NCBI GenBank assembly: GCA_934141475.1
Contig: CAKPCG010000005.1
Coordinates: 1 to 64,000 of the forward strand
DNA from: an uncultured Clostridia bacterium
GTDB lineage: Bacteria; Bacillota; Clostridia; TANB77; CAG-508
Length of the DNA stretch: 64,000 nucleotides
Direction of reading: 5' to 3'
The notes beneath the pieces were generated by a model. The model searched no databases, was not told the DNA's origin, and was given only the letters and a program-made list of their open reading frames with translations. Both the position numbers and the translations under genes were made by a program. Below, in pieces: positions 54,257-62,938 of this stretch. Numbering within the stretch: the stretch's first letter is position 1; each line of letters opens with the position of its first letter.

Positions 54257-54853
54257 CTATTTATCTTTTAATAAATCTTTTCCATCTTTTAAATAATCCC
54301 AACCAGAAAAAATAGTTGCTATAACTGATATTACCATCATTATTGTCGTAAATATATTAATTACTAAATGTACACCCGTAATGTCTGCTTTTAAAAATTC
54401 CGCAAAAGTTCCAATATCTATATATGCTAATATTATTGCAATCATCTGTGTTACTGTTTTTAATTTTCCCCAAATTGATGCAGCAATAACTTCTCCGCCA
54501 TTTTGAGAAGCAATTAGTCTATAACCAGAAACTACAAATTCTCTAAATAAAATTATTATTGGAATCCATGCTGGAATTTTTCCAAATTCTACAAGCATTA
54601 TTAATGCTGCAAGCACTAATATTTTGTCAGCAATTGGATCTAGGAATTTGCCAAATGTTGTTACTAAGTTTCTTGATCTTGCTATTGTTCCATCTAATTT
54701 ATCTGTTATTGATGCTATTATAAATATTAAATCTATTATTAGATATGTAATGGGGATTTCTAAAAAGGTTCCTTGTATATTTAAAAATGGTATTATTACC
54801 ATTATAGGTACAAGTATAATTCTAAATACTGTTAATTTATTTGGCAAATTCAT
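54257..54853 (-). CDS. pgsA: CDP-diacylglycerol--glycerol-3-phosphate 3-phosphatidyltransferase
   Basis: 198 residues, about five membrane helices. The CDP-alcohol phosphotransferase motif is complete: DKLDGTIARSRNLVTTFGKF then LDPIADK. First committed step of phosphatidylglycerol synthesis. Confidence 0.95.
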   Translation of the reverse strand: MNLPNKLTVFRIILVPIMVIIPFLNIQGTFLEIPITYLIIDLIFIIASITDKLDGTIARSRNLVTTFGKFLDPIADKILVLAALIMLVEFGKIPAWIPIIILFREFVVSGYRLIASQNGGEVIAASIWGKLKTVTQMIAIILAYIDIGTFAEFLKADITGVHLVINIFTTIMMVISVIATIFSGWDYLKDGKDLLKDK

Positions 54854-54894
54854 TTTTTATTCCTTTCATTTATTTATTTTTTATCTTTTATTTT

Positions 54895-56136
54895 CTATTG
54901 TTGTTTCAATACTTCAATTGCTTTTTGAAGTTGTGTATCTTGATCTCGTGTTACTGAATATATGCTTTTTACTGTATCAGGTAAATTTACTTCTTCATTT
55001 GGAGTAATTCCTACTTTGTGTATTGTTGTTCCTTTTGGTGTATAGTATTCCTCTGTTGTAATTTTTAAACCACTTCCATCTTGTAAAGATAATAATGTTT
55101 GAATTACACCTTTTCCATATGTTTTTGTTCCTATTATTTTTGCTCTTTCATTATCTTGAAGTGAACATGCAAGTATTTCTGATGCACTTGCTGAATTTTC
55201 ATTTGCTAATACTACTAATGGCATTGTAAATGTTGGGTCTTTTTCAGAATATGTTATTTCTTTCTTTTCGTCTTTATCAACAGTCGAAATTATTGTTTGA
55301 CCTTTATCTAATAACATATCTGCTATATCAGTTGCTTCATTTACTATACCTCCTCCATTATTACGCAAATCTATTATTAAACTTTTTGCACCTTTATTTT
55401 GTAATTCTTTTACTTTTTCTTCAAAATCTTTTGCTGTTCCTTCATCAAAACTTGGCAATTTTAAATATCCTATATTATTTTCTAGTAGTTCAATTGTTAT
55501 TGGGTTTGTGTTTATTTTTTCTCTTTTTATTTCAAAATCTAGTCTTTCTCCATCCCTTTCAACTACAAGTTTTACTGTTGTTCCTTCTTTTCCTTTTATG
55601 TAATCAGCAATAGTAGAAAAATCATCTGCAGTATATTCTGTTCCATCTACACTTACTATTAAATCTCCTGCTTTTATTCCTGCTTTTTCAGCTGGGCTTT
55701 CTGGGATTGGGTAATAGACCACTACTCTTCCAGAATCTTTATCTGCTATCATATAAATTCCTATTCCAACAAAATTTCCTGTTATATTTTGAGTATATTC
55801 ATCCATATCACTTGCAGGAATATATTCAGTGTATTCATCTCCTAGCCCTTCTACGTAACCTTTTATTGCTCCTTCTTGTAATTTTGTTTCATCAATTTTG
55901 TCATTCCATAAATAATATTTATCTATTGTTGTTTTTATCTTTTTTAAATATTTTTCTAAGTCTGTAGAACTGCTTTTTTCTTCACTTACACTTGTTGTAA
56001 CATTTCCTATAAGGGATTTTATTGAAGTTTCGCTATAATATGAATACATTGAAACTGCTGTTATCATAAATGTAACAAATGCTGTTAAAGCAACTAACAT
56101 TATTGTCTTATAAATTCTATTTTTTTTATCTTCCAT
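54895..56136 (-). CDS. S41 family C-terminal processing peptidase
   Basis: 413 residues. N-terminal membrane anchor (residues 10-32), PDZ domain (about 105-190, VGIGIYMIADKDSGRVVV, SPAEKAGIKAGDLIV) and protease core with LIIDLRNNGGG, the catalytic Ser in NENSASASEILA and Lys in TYGKGVIQTL. Extracytoplasmic. Transcribed after the two M23 genes, consistent with a role in envelope turnover. Confidence 0.95.
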   Translation of the reverse strand: MEDKKNRIYKTIMLVALTAFVTFMITAVSMYSYYSETSIKSLIGNVTTSVSEEKSSSTDLEKYLKKIKTTIDKYYLWNDKIDETKLQEGAIKGYVEGLGDEYTEYIPASDMDEYTQNITGNFVGIGIYMIADKDSGRVVVYYPIPESPAEKAGIKAGDLIVSVDGTEYTADDFSTIADYIKGKEGTTVKLVVERDGERLDFEIKREKINTNPITIELLENNIGYLKLPSFDEGTAKDFEEKVKELQNKGAKSLIIDLRNNGGGIVNEATDIADMLLDKGQTIISTVDKDEKKEITYSEKDPTFTMPLVVLANENSASASEILACSLQDNERAKIIGTKTYGKGVIQTLLSLQDGSGLKITTEEYYTPKGTTIHKVGITPNEEVNLPDTVKSIYSVTRDQDTQLQKAIEVLKQQ

Positions 56137-56263
56137 TTTGACTTGTTTAAAATCGCAAAATTATTGTAACTTTAAACTGCCTCCTTTCATATATTTCATT
56201 TTATATAATTATATATTTGCTAAATTTCTTTTTATTCTTGTATATGTTTTATTTTTCCAATTA

Positions 56264-57580
56264 TTATGGTAAGTATGGCAATGGATTTACTGCTTTGAAT
56301 CTTCCATTTGTAAGTACTTGTACCTCAAAATGTAAATGTGTACCAGTTGAATTTCCTGTAGAACCAACTATTCCTAAAGCTTGACCTTGAGATACTTTAT
56401 CTCCTTTTGAAACTTTTCTTGAACCTGCCAACATATGTGCATATAATGTAACTGTTCCGTCTCCATGGTTTATCATTATGAACTCTCCATAGCTTCTATA
56501 ACTTCCGTCTGAATTTTTTAATGCTTCAGATTTAAGTACAGTTCCTCCCTTTGCAGCAACTACTGTTTTTCCTGTTACATTAATATTTACGTCCACTCCT
56601 GTATGGCCTGCATATGATGGAAATGTTTTTACTCTTATATTTGCTTTGCTACATCCTGAAACTGGGAAAATAAATCCTGAAACACTTGGTGTTGATGTAT
56701 TATTATTTGAATTTGATGTTGAATTTGAAGATGAATTGTGTTTTCCACTAGATGTGTTTGATGAACTACTTGATTGATTTTTCTTAGCTGCTTCAGCCGC
56801 TTCTTTTTCCCTTTTTTCTTTTTCTATTCTTTCTTTCTCAATTCTTTCAGCTTCTTGTCTTGCTAATTCTTTTAATTCTTTATCAATAACCGCTTTATCT
56901 TCTAGCATTTCTTCAATTTCTTTTTGTGTTGCCTTTTCACTTTCTGATAATTCGCTTGCTTTTGCTTCTTTTTCTTTTTTTGCAACTTTTAAAGCACTCG
57001 CTTTTGCTTCTTTATTTTTCTTAGCTTCATCTAATGATGTTTTGCTATTTTCCAATTCAGTTTTTTCTGTTTCTATTTTTTGTTTTTCTTCTTCTACTTG
57101 TTTTAACATTTCTGTATCATATGATGTTAGTTCTGACACAATATAGTAACTTGATATAAAATCTGTTAAACTACTAGCTGATAATAATACATCTAAATAT
57201 GATATATCTCCATTTTCATACATAGTTACTAATCTTTCATCTAATGCTGCTTGTTGTTTTTTATATTCTTCTTCATCAGCTTTTATTTGCTTTTGAGCTT
57301 CTTTAATTTTATTTTGTAAGCTTGTTATTTGCGAATCTAACTCATCTATATCTGATTGATAATCTGATATTTGGCTCATTAGATTTTCAACCTGATTTAA
57401 TGTATCTGATTTTTCTTGCTGAATATCATTTAAATCTTCTTGTGCCTGTGAAATAGAGTCATTTAAATCCGATTTTTGATTTTGTAAATCTGTTTTACTA
57501 GTTGCAATACTTATGTTTGTGTATGTACTACAAATTCCTACTATTAGTATAATCGCTAGTATTTTAAAACTTTTTTTCAT
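56264..57580 (-). CDS. Coiled-coil M23 peptidase (EnvC/CwlO/PcsB-like), copy 1
   Basis: 438 residues. Signal peptide, long coiled coil (residues 28-265), a Ser/Asn linker (KNQSSSSSNTSSGKHNSSSN) and a LytM/M23 domain with HTGVDVNI and HLHFEV, the zinc ligands of peptidoglycan endopeptidases. Coiled-coil M23 proteins are activated at the septum by FtsEX, encoded just upstream here. Confidence 0.93.
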   Translation of the reverse strand: MKKSFKILAIILIVGICSTYTNISIATSKTDLQNQKSDLNDSISQAQEDLNDIQQEKSDTLNQVENLMSQISDYQSDIDELDSQITSLQNKIKEAQKQIKADEEEYKKQQAALDERLVTMYENGDISYLDVLLSASSLTDFISSYYIVSELTSYDTEMLKQVEEEKQKIETEKTELENSKTSLDEAKKNKEAKASALKVAKKEKEAKASELSESEKATQKEIEEMLEDKAVIDKELKELARQEAERIEKERIEKEKREKEAAEAAKKNQSSSSSNTSSGKHNSSSNSTSNSNNNTSTPSVSGFIFPVSGCSKANIRVKTFPSYAGHTGVDVNINVTGKTVVAAKGGTVLKSEALKNSDGSYRSYGEFIMINHGDGTVTLYAHMLAGSRKVSKGDKVSQGQALGIVGSTGNSTGTHLHFEVQVLTNGRFKAVNPLPYLP

Positions 57581-57614
57581 AATATAAAATTCCTTTCTTG
57601 TATCTTAAAGTAAT

Positions 57615-58760
57615 TTATCCTTCTGGTATAGAAACATAGTCAAGTGGATTTACCGGTGATCCATTAACTCTTACTTCAAAATGAGCATGTGGACCTGTTG
57701 AATATCCTGTTGATCCAACCTTTAAAACTACATCTCCTGCTTTTACTTCTTGCCCTACCTCAGCAATTATTTGAGAACCATGTGCATATAATGTTTGTAC
57801 TCCTCCTCCATGATCTATTATAACCATGTTTCCATATGCTGTATTATATCCTGCCTTTACAACAACTCCATCTGCCATAGCTGTAAAGTCATTTCCTATT
57901 GTTGCACTTATATCCACTCCTGTATGTAATTTATAAACTCCTGTTATTGGGTGAGTTCTCATTCCATAATTTGATGTTATTGTATAATGACCTTCAATTG
58001 GCCACTGCATTGGTCCGCCTTTGTAGTCTTCACCAAAGCTGATTGTAGATGCTATTTTCTTTATTTCTGCTTCAATTTCATTGATTTGGTTATTATACTC
58101 ATCTATTTTTGCCTGTACTGCTTGTTCTTCTATACTTAATTTTTCTAAATAATTTTGTCTTAAAACTTTTGTATTTGATAGTGCTATTTGTGTTTTTTGC
58201 TGAGTTGATTTTTGTTTTTCTAAACTTTCTTTTTGCTTATCTAACTCTAAATTTTTATCTGCTATTTGTTTTCTTTGGTTTTCCACTAGTTCTAGTAAAT
58301 CCATATCATATGAAGTTAATTCTGAAATTAAGTAGTATGTTGATATAAAATCAGATATACTATTAGATCCAAGTACAACATCTAAATAATTTGTATTATT
58401 TGTTTCATACATCTCAACAAGCCTTGCATCTAATAATTCTTTTTGTGTATTATATTTTTTTGTTATTTTTTCAAGATTTTCTTCAACTTTTGATATTTCA
58501 TTTTCTTTGTTTTCAATTTCACTATTTAATTTATCTAAATTAGTTTGCGTTGTTTCAATACTTTCATCTAATTTTTGTATTTGTTTTAGGTTATCTGTGA
58601 GTTCATCATTAACATCAGATAGTTGATTATTACTTTCATCTAATTGTGCTTGTATTTCGTTTTTCTGATTTTGTAATTCGTTAAAATCTGCTGCATATGA
58701 AACAAAAGAAATGGTGCAAATTAGCATAACAATAATTGCTATTTTATAAATTTTGCCCAT
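57615..58760 (-). CDS. Coiled-coil M23 peptidase, copy 2
   Basis: 381 residues. Signal peptide (MGKIYKIAIIVMLICTISFV), coiled coil (residues 26-240) and an M23 domain with MRTHPITG, HTGVDISA and HAHFEV. A tandem paralogue of the next gene without its Ser/Asn linker. It lies between ftsX and the first copy, so it probably obeys FtsEX. Confidence 0.94.
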   Translation of the reverse strand: MGKIYKIAIIVMLICTISFVSYAADFNELQNQKNEIQAQLDESNNQLSDVNDELTDNLKQIQKLDESIETTQTNLDKLNSEIENKENEISKVEENLEKITKKYNTQKELLDARLVEMYETNNTNYLDVVLGSNSISDFISTYYLISELTSYDMDLLELVENQRKQIADKNLELDKQKESLEKQKSTQQKTQIALSNTKVLRQNYLEKLSIEEQAVQAKIDEYNNQINEIEAEIKKIASTISFGEDYKGGPMQWPIEGHYTITSNYGMRTHPITGVYKLHTGVDISATIGNDFTAMADGVVVKAGYNTAYGNMVIIDHGGGVQTLYAHGSQIIAEVGQEVKAGDVVLKVGSTGYSTGPHAHFEVRVNGSPVNPLDYVSIPEG

Positions 58761-58792
58761 TACTTTTTCCTCCTTTCTAAACTATTACTTTT

Positions 58793-59692
58793 TTAAACTT
58801 TTAAATATTTTCTCATTGAAAGACTGCTTCCTAATACTCCTATTCCAACTCCTAATACCAAGTATATAATCAAAATAAGATTAAACATATCGCTAAAGTC
58901 TAGTAATTTTAGTCCTAATTTTGATAAAAATCCAACAAATCCTGCATTTTGTCCTATTAAAATATATATTCCTGCAATTATTGCTAAAGAAATTGCACCA
59001 GATATTAAACCAATTATTACACCTTCTACTATAAATGGCCATCTTATGAAACTATTTGTTGCTCCAACATATTTCATAATTGATATTTCTTTTCTTCTAG
59101 CATAAACAGTAAGTTTTATTGTATTTGAAATTATAAAAATGCTTACTCCTACTAATGCTATTATTATTACATAACTTCCAATTTTTACTCCTTTAGCTAT
59201 TTTTATAAGTGCTTCTATTGTTTCATCACTACTTGTTACTTTTTTTATGTTTTCCATTTCTTTTATTTCTTTTTGTACTTCTGTACTTTTACTTAAATCT
59301 GTTAATGTTACTATATAAGATGATGGAAAGACGTTGTTTTCGTCATATCCATCTAGTAAATATGATTTATCTCCTAGTTTGTCTTTCATATGCTGAAGTG
59401 CTTCTTTTTTTGATACAAATTCAATTGTATTTACTCCATCTAGTGCATTTATTTTTTCGCCTAAGTCTTTTATTTCCTCATCTGTTGAATCATTTGTTAT
59501 ATATACTTGTATTCCTTGTTTTGTTTCTACTTGCTTTACAAAGTTATTAAAATTACCAACTAATATAAAACAAATTCCAAAAAATATCATTATTACACAC
59601 ATCGTTCCAAAAGATGTTGCTGCCTGCTTTTTGTTTTTAAATATATTTGAAATTCCTTCACCTATCAAATATGTTAATACATTATATTTCAT
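58793..59692 (-). CDS. ftsX: Cell division permease-like protein FtsX
   Basis: 299 residues, four membrane helices with the large extracellular loop after the first (residues 48-160) that engages the hydrolase. ARRKEISIMKYVGATNSFIRWPF marks the FtsX core. The start at 59692 is chosen for GGTGG spacing; it overlaps the ftsE end. Confidence 0.95.
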   Translation of the reverse strand: MKYNVLTYLIGEGISNIFKNKKQAATSFGTMCVIMIFFGICFILVGNFNNFVKQVETKQGIQVYITNDSTDEEIKDLGEKINALDGVNTIEFVSKKEALQHMKDKLGDKSYLLDGYDENNVFPSSYIVTLTDLSKSTEVQKEIKEMENIKKVTSSDETIEALIKIAKGVKIGSYVIIIALVGVSIFIISNTIKLTVYARRKEISIMKYVGATNSFIRWPFIVEGVIIGLISGAISLAIIAGIYILIGQNAGFVGFLSKLGLKLLDFSDMFNLILIIYLVLGVGIGVLGSSLSMRKYLKV

Positions 59693-60365
59693 CATAACCA
59701 CCTTTTTTATCATCTCTTATTATTTCGCCTTTTTCGATATGTATAACTCTTTTTTTCATTTTGTCTACTATATCCTTGGCGTGAGTTGCAACAACTACTG
59801 TTGTTCCTCTCATGTTTATATCATTTAATAAATTCATAATATCCCATGCTGTATCTGGGTCTAGGTTTCCTGTTGGTTCGTCTGCAATTAGCATAGATGG
59901 ATTATTTACCAAAGCTCTTGCAAGTGCTACTCTTTGTTGTTCTCCTCCAGATAACTCATGTGGATACATTTTAGCTTTTTGGCTTAGTCCTACTAATGAT
60001 AGTACCATTGGTACTTGTCTACGAATGTGTCTTTGTGTTGCACGAACAATATACATTGCATATGCTACATTGTCATATACTGTTTTATCTGGTAATAATC
60101 TAAAGTCTTGAAAAACAACTCCCATACTTCTACGTAAATATGGTACTCTATTTGGTTTTAAAAAAGTTGTATCTTTTCCATTTATTATGATGTTTCCAGA
60201 TGTTGCTTCTTCTTCTTTTAAGATTAATTTTATTAATGTTGATTTTCCACTTCCTGATGTTCCAACTAAAAAACAAAACTCTCCTTTCTCTATCAAAAAA
60301 TTAGCATTTTTGACAGCTTTTGTTCCTGTATCATACGTTTTTGAAACGTTTCTAAATTCTATCAT
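59682..60365 (-). CDS. ftsE: Cell division ATP-binding protein FtsE
   Basis: 227 residues. IEFRNVSKTYDTGTKAVKNA, Walker A VGTSGSGKST, LSGGEQQRVALARA and LIADEPTGNLD are complete. Drives FtsX to activate peptidoglycan hydrolases; the M23 genes follow in the same operon. Confidence 0.97.
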   Translation of the reverse strand: MIEFRNVSKTYDTGTKAVKNANFLIEKGEFCFLVGTSGSGKSTLIKLILKEEEATSGNIIINGKDTTFLKPNRVPYLRRSMGVVFQDFRLLPDKTVYDNVAYAMYIVRATQRHIRRQVPMVLSLVGLSQKAKMYPHELSGGEQQRVALARALVNNPSMLIADEPTGNLDPDTAWDIMNLLNDINMRGTTVVVATHAKDIVDKMKKRVIHIEKGEIIRDDKKGGYDEI

Positions 60366-60459
60366 TTTTACAAATTACTCCTTTTGTCTACTTTATTATA
60401 TTTATTCTCATCTATCATAACAATAATTTTTTTTTTTTTCAATAGAATTTACGAAAAAT

Positions 60460-60606
60460 TTACAAATTATTCGTGCCTTTAGTTTGTTTTTTTATCTCCA
60501 TTCTTAATAGTGCAATTTCTTTAGTTAGATTTATTAATAATTTATCTCTTGAGTTTATTTTTCTTTCTATTGATTTTAAAATTTGTTCAACTTTCTTTTC
60601 TTCCAT
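60460..60606 (-). CDS. Small coiled-coil protein, unknown
   Basis: 48 residues, all helix-forming with heptads (KKVEQILKSIERKI, LINLTKEIALLRMEIKKQTK). The ATG at 60606 has AAAGGA upstream. No family recognised. It lies upstream of ftsE. Confidence 0.55.
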   Translation of the reverse strand: MEEKKVEQILKSIERKINSRDKLLINLTKEIALLRMEIKKQTKGTNNL

Positions 60607-60741
60607 AATGATTTTCCTTTCAATAACTTTAATAAATTTTGAATTTAAATATTTTTGACTTAACTGCAAGCATTATACTTATATTTTTGCATTTTGTCAA
60701 TAGTTTTTTTAGAATATTTGTTCGTTTGATTAAAAATAAAA

Positions 60742-60775
60742 AACTACAATACAAAATTTATGTATCGTAGTTAAA
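60742..60775 (-). terminator. Terminator of the RNHCP gene
   Basis: AACTACGATAC / GTATTGTAGTT stem followed by TTTTTATTTTT on the minus strand. Confidence 0.8.
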
Positions 60776-60783
60776 AAATCTTG

Positions 60784-61098
60784 TTATACTAAATGTTTTT
60801 TACTTAATTCTATAATTAATTCCATATTATCATCTTCGGCTGCTTTATTTTTTCTTATTGCACCACATTTTTTACATTTAAAAATAATAACATATCCTTT
60901 TTTATTATTTATTTCTAATCCAACTGGCTCTAAGTCTCCTTTGCATTCTTCTTGCCTATCTCCTGGATTTATATCAACATGTTTTGAATGCAAACAATAT
61001 GGGCAATGATTTCTGCAAGAATATCCTAGTTTGGGGACTTTTTTTCCGCAGTTTTCACATATAAATTCTTCATCAATTACTGTAAAGTTCCTTGCCAT
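60784..61098 (-). CDS. RNHCP domain zinc-ribbon protein
   Basis: 104 residues. Two CxxC pairs (ICENCGKKVP with SCRNHCPYCLHS, and FKCKKCGAIRKN) and the name-giving RNHCP sequence define the family. Probably a zinc protein acting with translation or RNA, by loose analogy only. It lies just downstream of the nucleoside kinase. Confidence 0.9.
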   Translation of the reverse strand: MARNFTVIDEEFICENCGKKVPKLGYSCRNHCPYCLHSKHVDINPGDRQEECKGDLEPVGLEINNKKGYVIIFKCKKCGAIRKNKAAEDDNMELIIELSKKHLV

Positions 61099-61126
61099 AA
61101 TAAAATTAAACTCCTTATTTTAAAAA

Positions 61127-62767
61127 TTAATATTCAAAATATCCTCCACCTAAAAATTCTTTTAATAATGAATTTGCAGGTATATATTCAGATTTAATTG
61201 GTTCAAAATATTTTAATATATTTATTAATCTTTGTGCTTCTGCATGTTCTTTTTTACTAGAATCAATTTCAGAAAGTAATGGAAGTGCCACATCTTTTAA
61301 TGCCGCTATTTCGTAAATTAAAGATGTATTAAATATGCTGTCTGCTGTTTCTTGATATGGGAAGATATTTTTCCTTTCTCCTCTATTTACTTTTGGCCAT
61401 GAATCAAGAGTATGTATTGCACTATATCCTCTAAATTGATAGTCTCTTACTATTCTTCTTATCAATCTTGTATCTGTTGTTGATATACGATTTAGTCTAT
61501 CCATATTTAATACTGTTAAATCACTTATATAAACTTTATATTTATTCTCCTTTGGAATTTGTGATGTAAGTTTGTCATTTAAGCAATGTATTCCTTCAAT
61601 TACTAAAATCTCGTCATCTGCTAAGCTCATTGTTTTTCCTTTGTATCTTTTAGTTCCAACATTAAAGTCAAATTCTGGACAATTTATTGTTTTTCCGTTT
61701 AGTAAAGCTGTTAAATCACTGTTAAATAATTCTAAATCTATTGCTTCTATATTTTCAAAATCATACTCTCCATTTTCATCTTTTGGTGTATCTGGTCTTT
61801 CTACAAAATAATTATCAACTGAAATTGTAACTGGTTTTAACCCATTTATTTTTAATTGTAATCCTAGTCTTTGAGCAAATGTTGTTTTTCCAGATGATGA
61901 TGGTCCTGCAATTAATACCATTTTTACATTTTTATTTTCTGCAATTTTATCTGCAATTTGTGCAATTTTCTTTTCATGAAGTGCTTCTTCAAGCATTATT
62001 AAGTTTTTTATATTTCCATTTTTTATAATATTATTTAATTTATAAATTGTTGTAACATCAAGTATTTTATGTATATCATTATATTCGTCTAATGCCCAAT
62101 GTAACTTTTTGGTTTCTTGATATAAAGGTAAAGTATCTGGATCTATAGCACTTGGATACCTTAGTAAAAATCCATCATCATATTGAACTAAGTCAAATAC
62201 TTTTACTATTCCTGTGTTTATTGCAATATCTTCATATATGTAATTATAATAATCTTCGCAATAATACATATTTATTTCATCATTATTTTCTAAATCTAGT
62301 TGCAACCTTCCTCTTGATGAATCTTCTTTTTTATATAATTCTTCTGCTTCATTTCTTGTTAATACTTTTTTTGTTATTGGCAAATTTTTAGCAACTATTC
62401 TTCTCATTTCATTTTCAACATTTGTTAATATTTCTCCTGTTACTTCCATGTTGTCTATTGAACAAAACATCGAATTTGATAATTGGTAGTTTACTCTTAT
62501 TTTAGCATCTTTATATATTTTATAAAATGCCTTTGCCATTACAAATATTAATGTTCTTCTGTATATTTTCATTCCGCCTTCTGATGCTATATTTACTAAA
62601 GATACTTTCCCATCTTCTTTTATTTCGTAATCAAGTCTTTGATATTCATTGTTGAATTTTGCTCCTATTATTGGAATACTACTATTTTCTATTTCTTCTT
62701 TTAAAGCTTCTTTTATCTGGATTTTATTTAAAAATTCTTTTTCTTCGTCATTATATATTATTTTCAT
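61127..62767 (-). CDS. Uridine-kinase-like nucleoside kinase with ThrRS-like N-terminal domain
   Basis: 546 residues. Residues 60-200 resemble the editing-domain region of threonyl-tRNA synthetase (FVMAKAFYKIYKDAKIRVNY, YCEDYYNYIYEDIAINTG). Residues 280-520 are a phosphoribulokinase/uridine kinase domain with Walker A VLIAGPSSSGKTTFAQRLG, SVDNYFVER and LVIEGIHCLND. This fusion is common in Clostridia. The ATG at 62767 has AAAGGGTG upstream. Confidence 0.9.
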   Translation of the reverse strand: MKIIYNDEEKEFLNKIQIKEALKEEIENSSIPIIGAKFNNEYQRLDYEIKEDGKVSLVNIASEGGMKIYRRTLIFVMAKAFYKIYKDAKIRVNYQLSNSMFCSIDNMEVTGEILTNVENEMRRIVAKNLPITKKVLTRNEAEELYKKEDSSRGRLQLDLENNDEINMYYCEDYYNYIYEDIAINTGIVKVFDLVQYDDGFLLRYPSAIDPDTLPLYQETKKLHWALDEYNDIHKILDVTTIYKLNNIIKNGNIKNLIMLEEALHEKKIAQIADKIAENKNVKMVLIAGPSSSGKTTFAQRLGLQLKINGLKPVTISVDNYFVERPDTPKDENGEYDFENIEAIDLELFNSDLTALLNGKTINCPEFDFNVGTKRYKGKTMSLADDEILVIEGIHCLNDKLTSQIPKENKYKVYISDLTVLNMDRLNRISTTDTRLIRRIVRDYQFRGYSAIHTLDSWPKVNRGERKNIFPYQETADSIFNTSLIYEIAALKDVALPLLSEIDSSKKEHAEAQRLINILKYFEPIKSEYIPANSLLKEFLGGGYFEY

Positions 62768-62864
62768 AATTTCACCCTTTCTTCTGTTTTGATATTTGTA
62801 GTATAGCATATTTTTATTTGCTTCGTCAATTGCAGGATTAAAAACCGCTATTTTTAGCTAATTG

Positions 62865-62893
62865 TTGACTTTTTTGCCAAAAAATAGTATAAT
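62865..62893 (+). promoter_or_regulatory. Promoter of the vWA lipoprotein
   Basis: TTGACT, 17-base spacer, TATAAT, with AAGGAGG before the ATG at 62939. Confidence 0.85.
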
Positions 62894-62938
62894 TATAAGT
62901 GGTAAAAAAAATACTTCTTTACTAAGGAGGGAATTATT

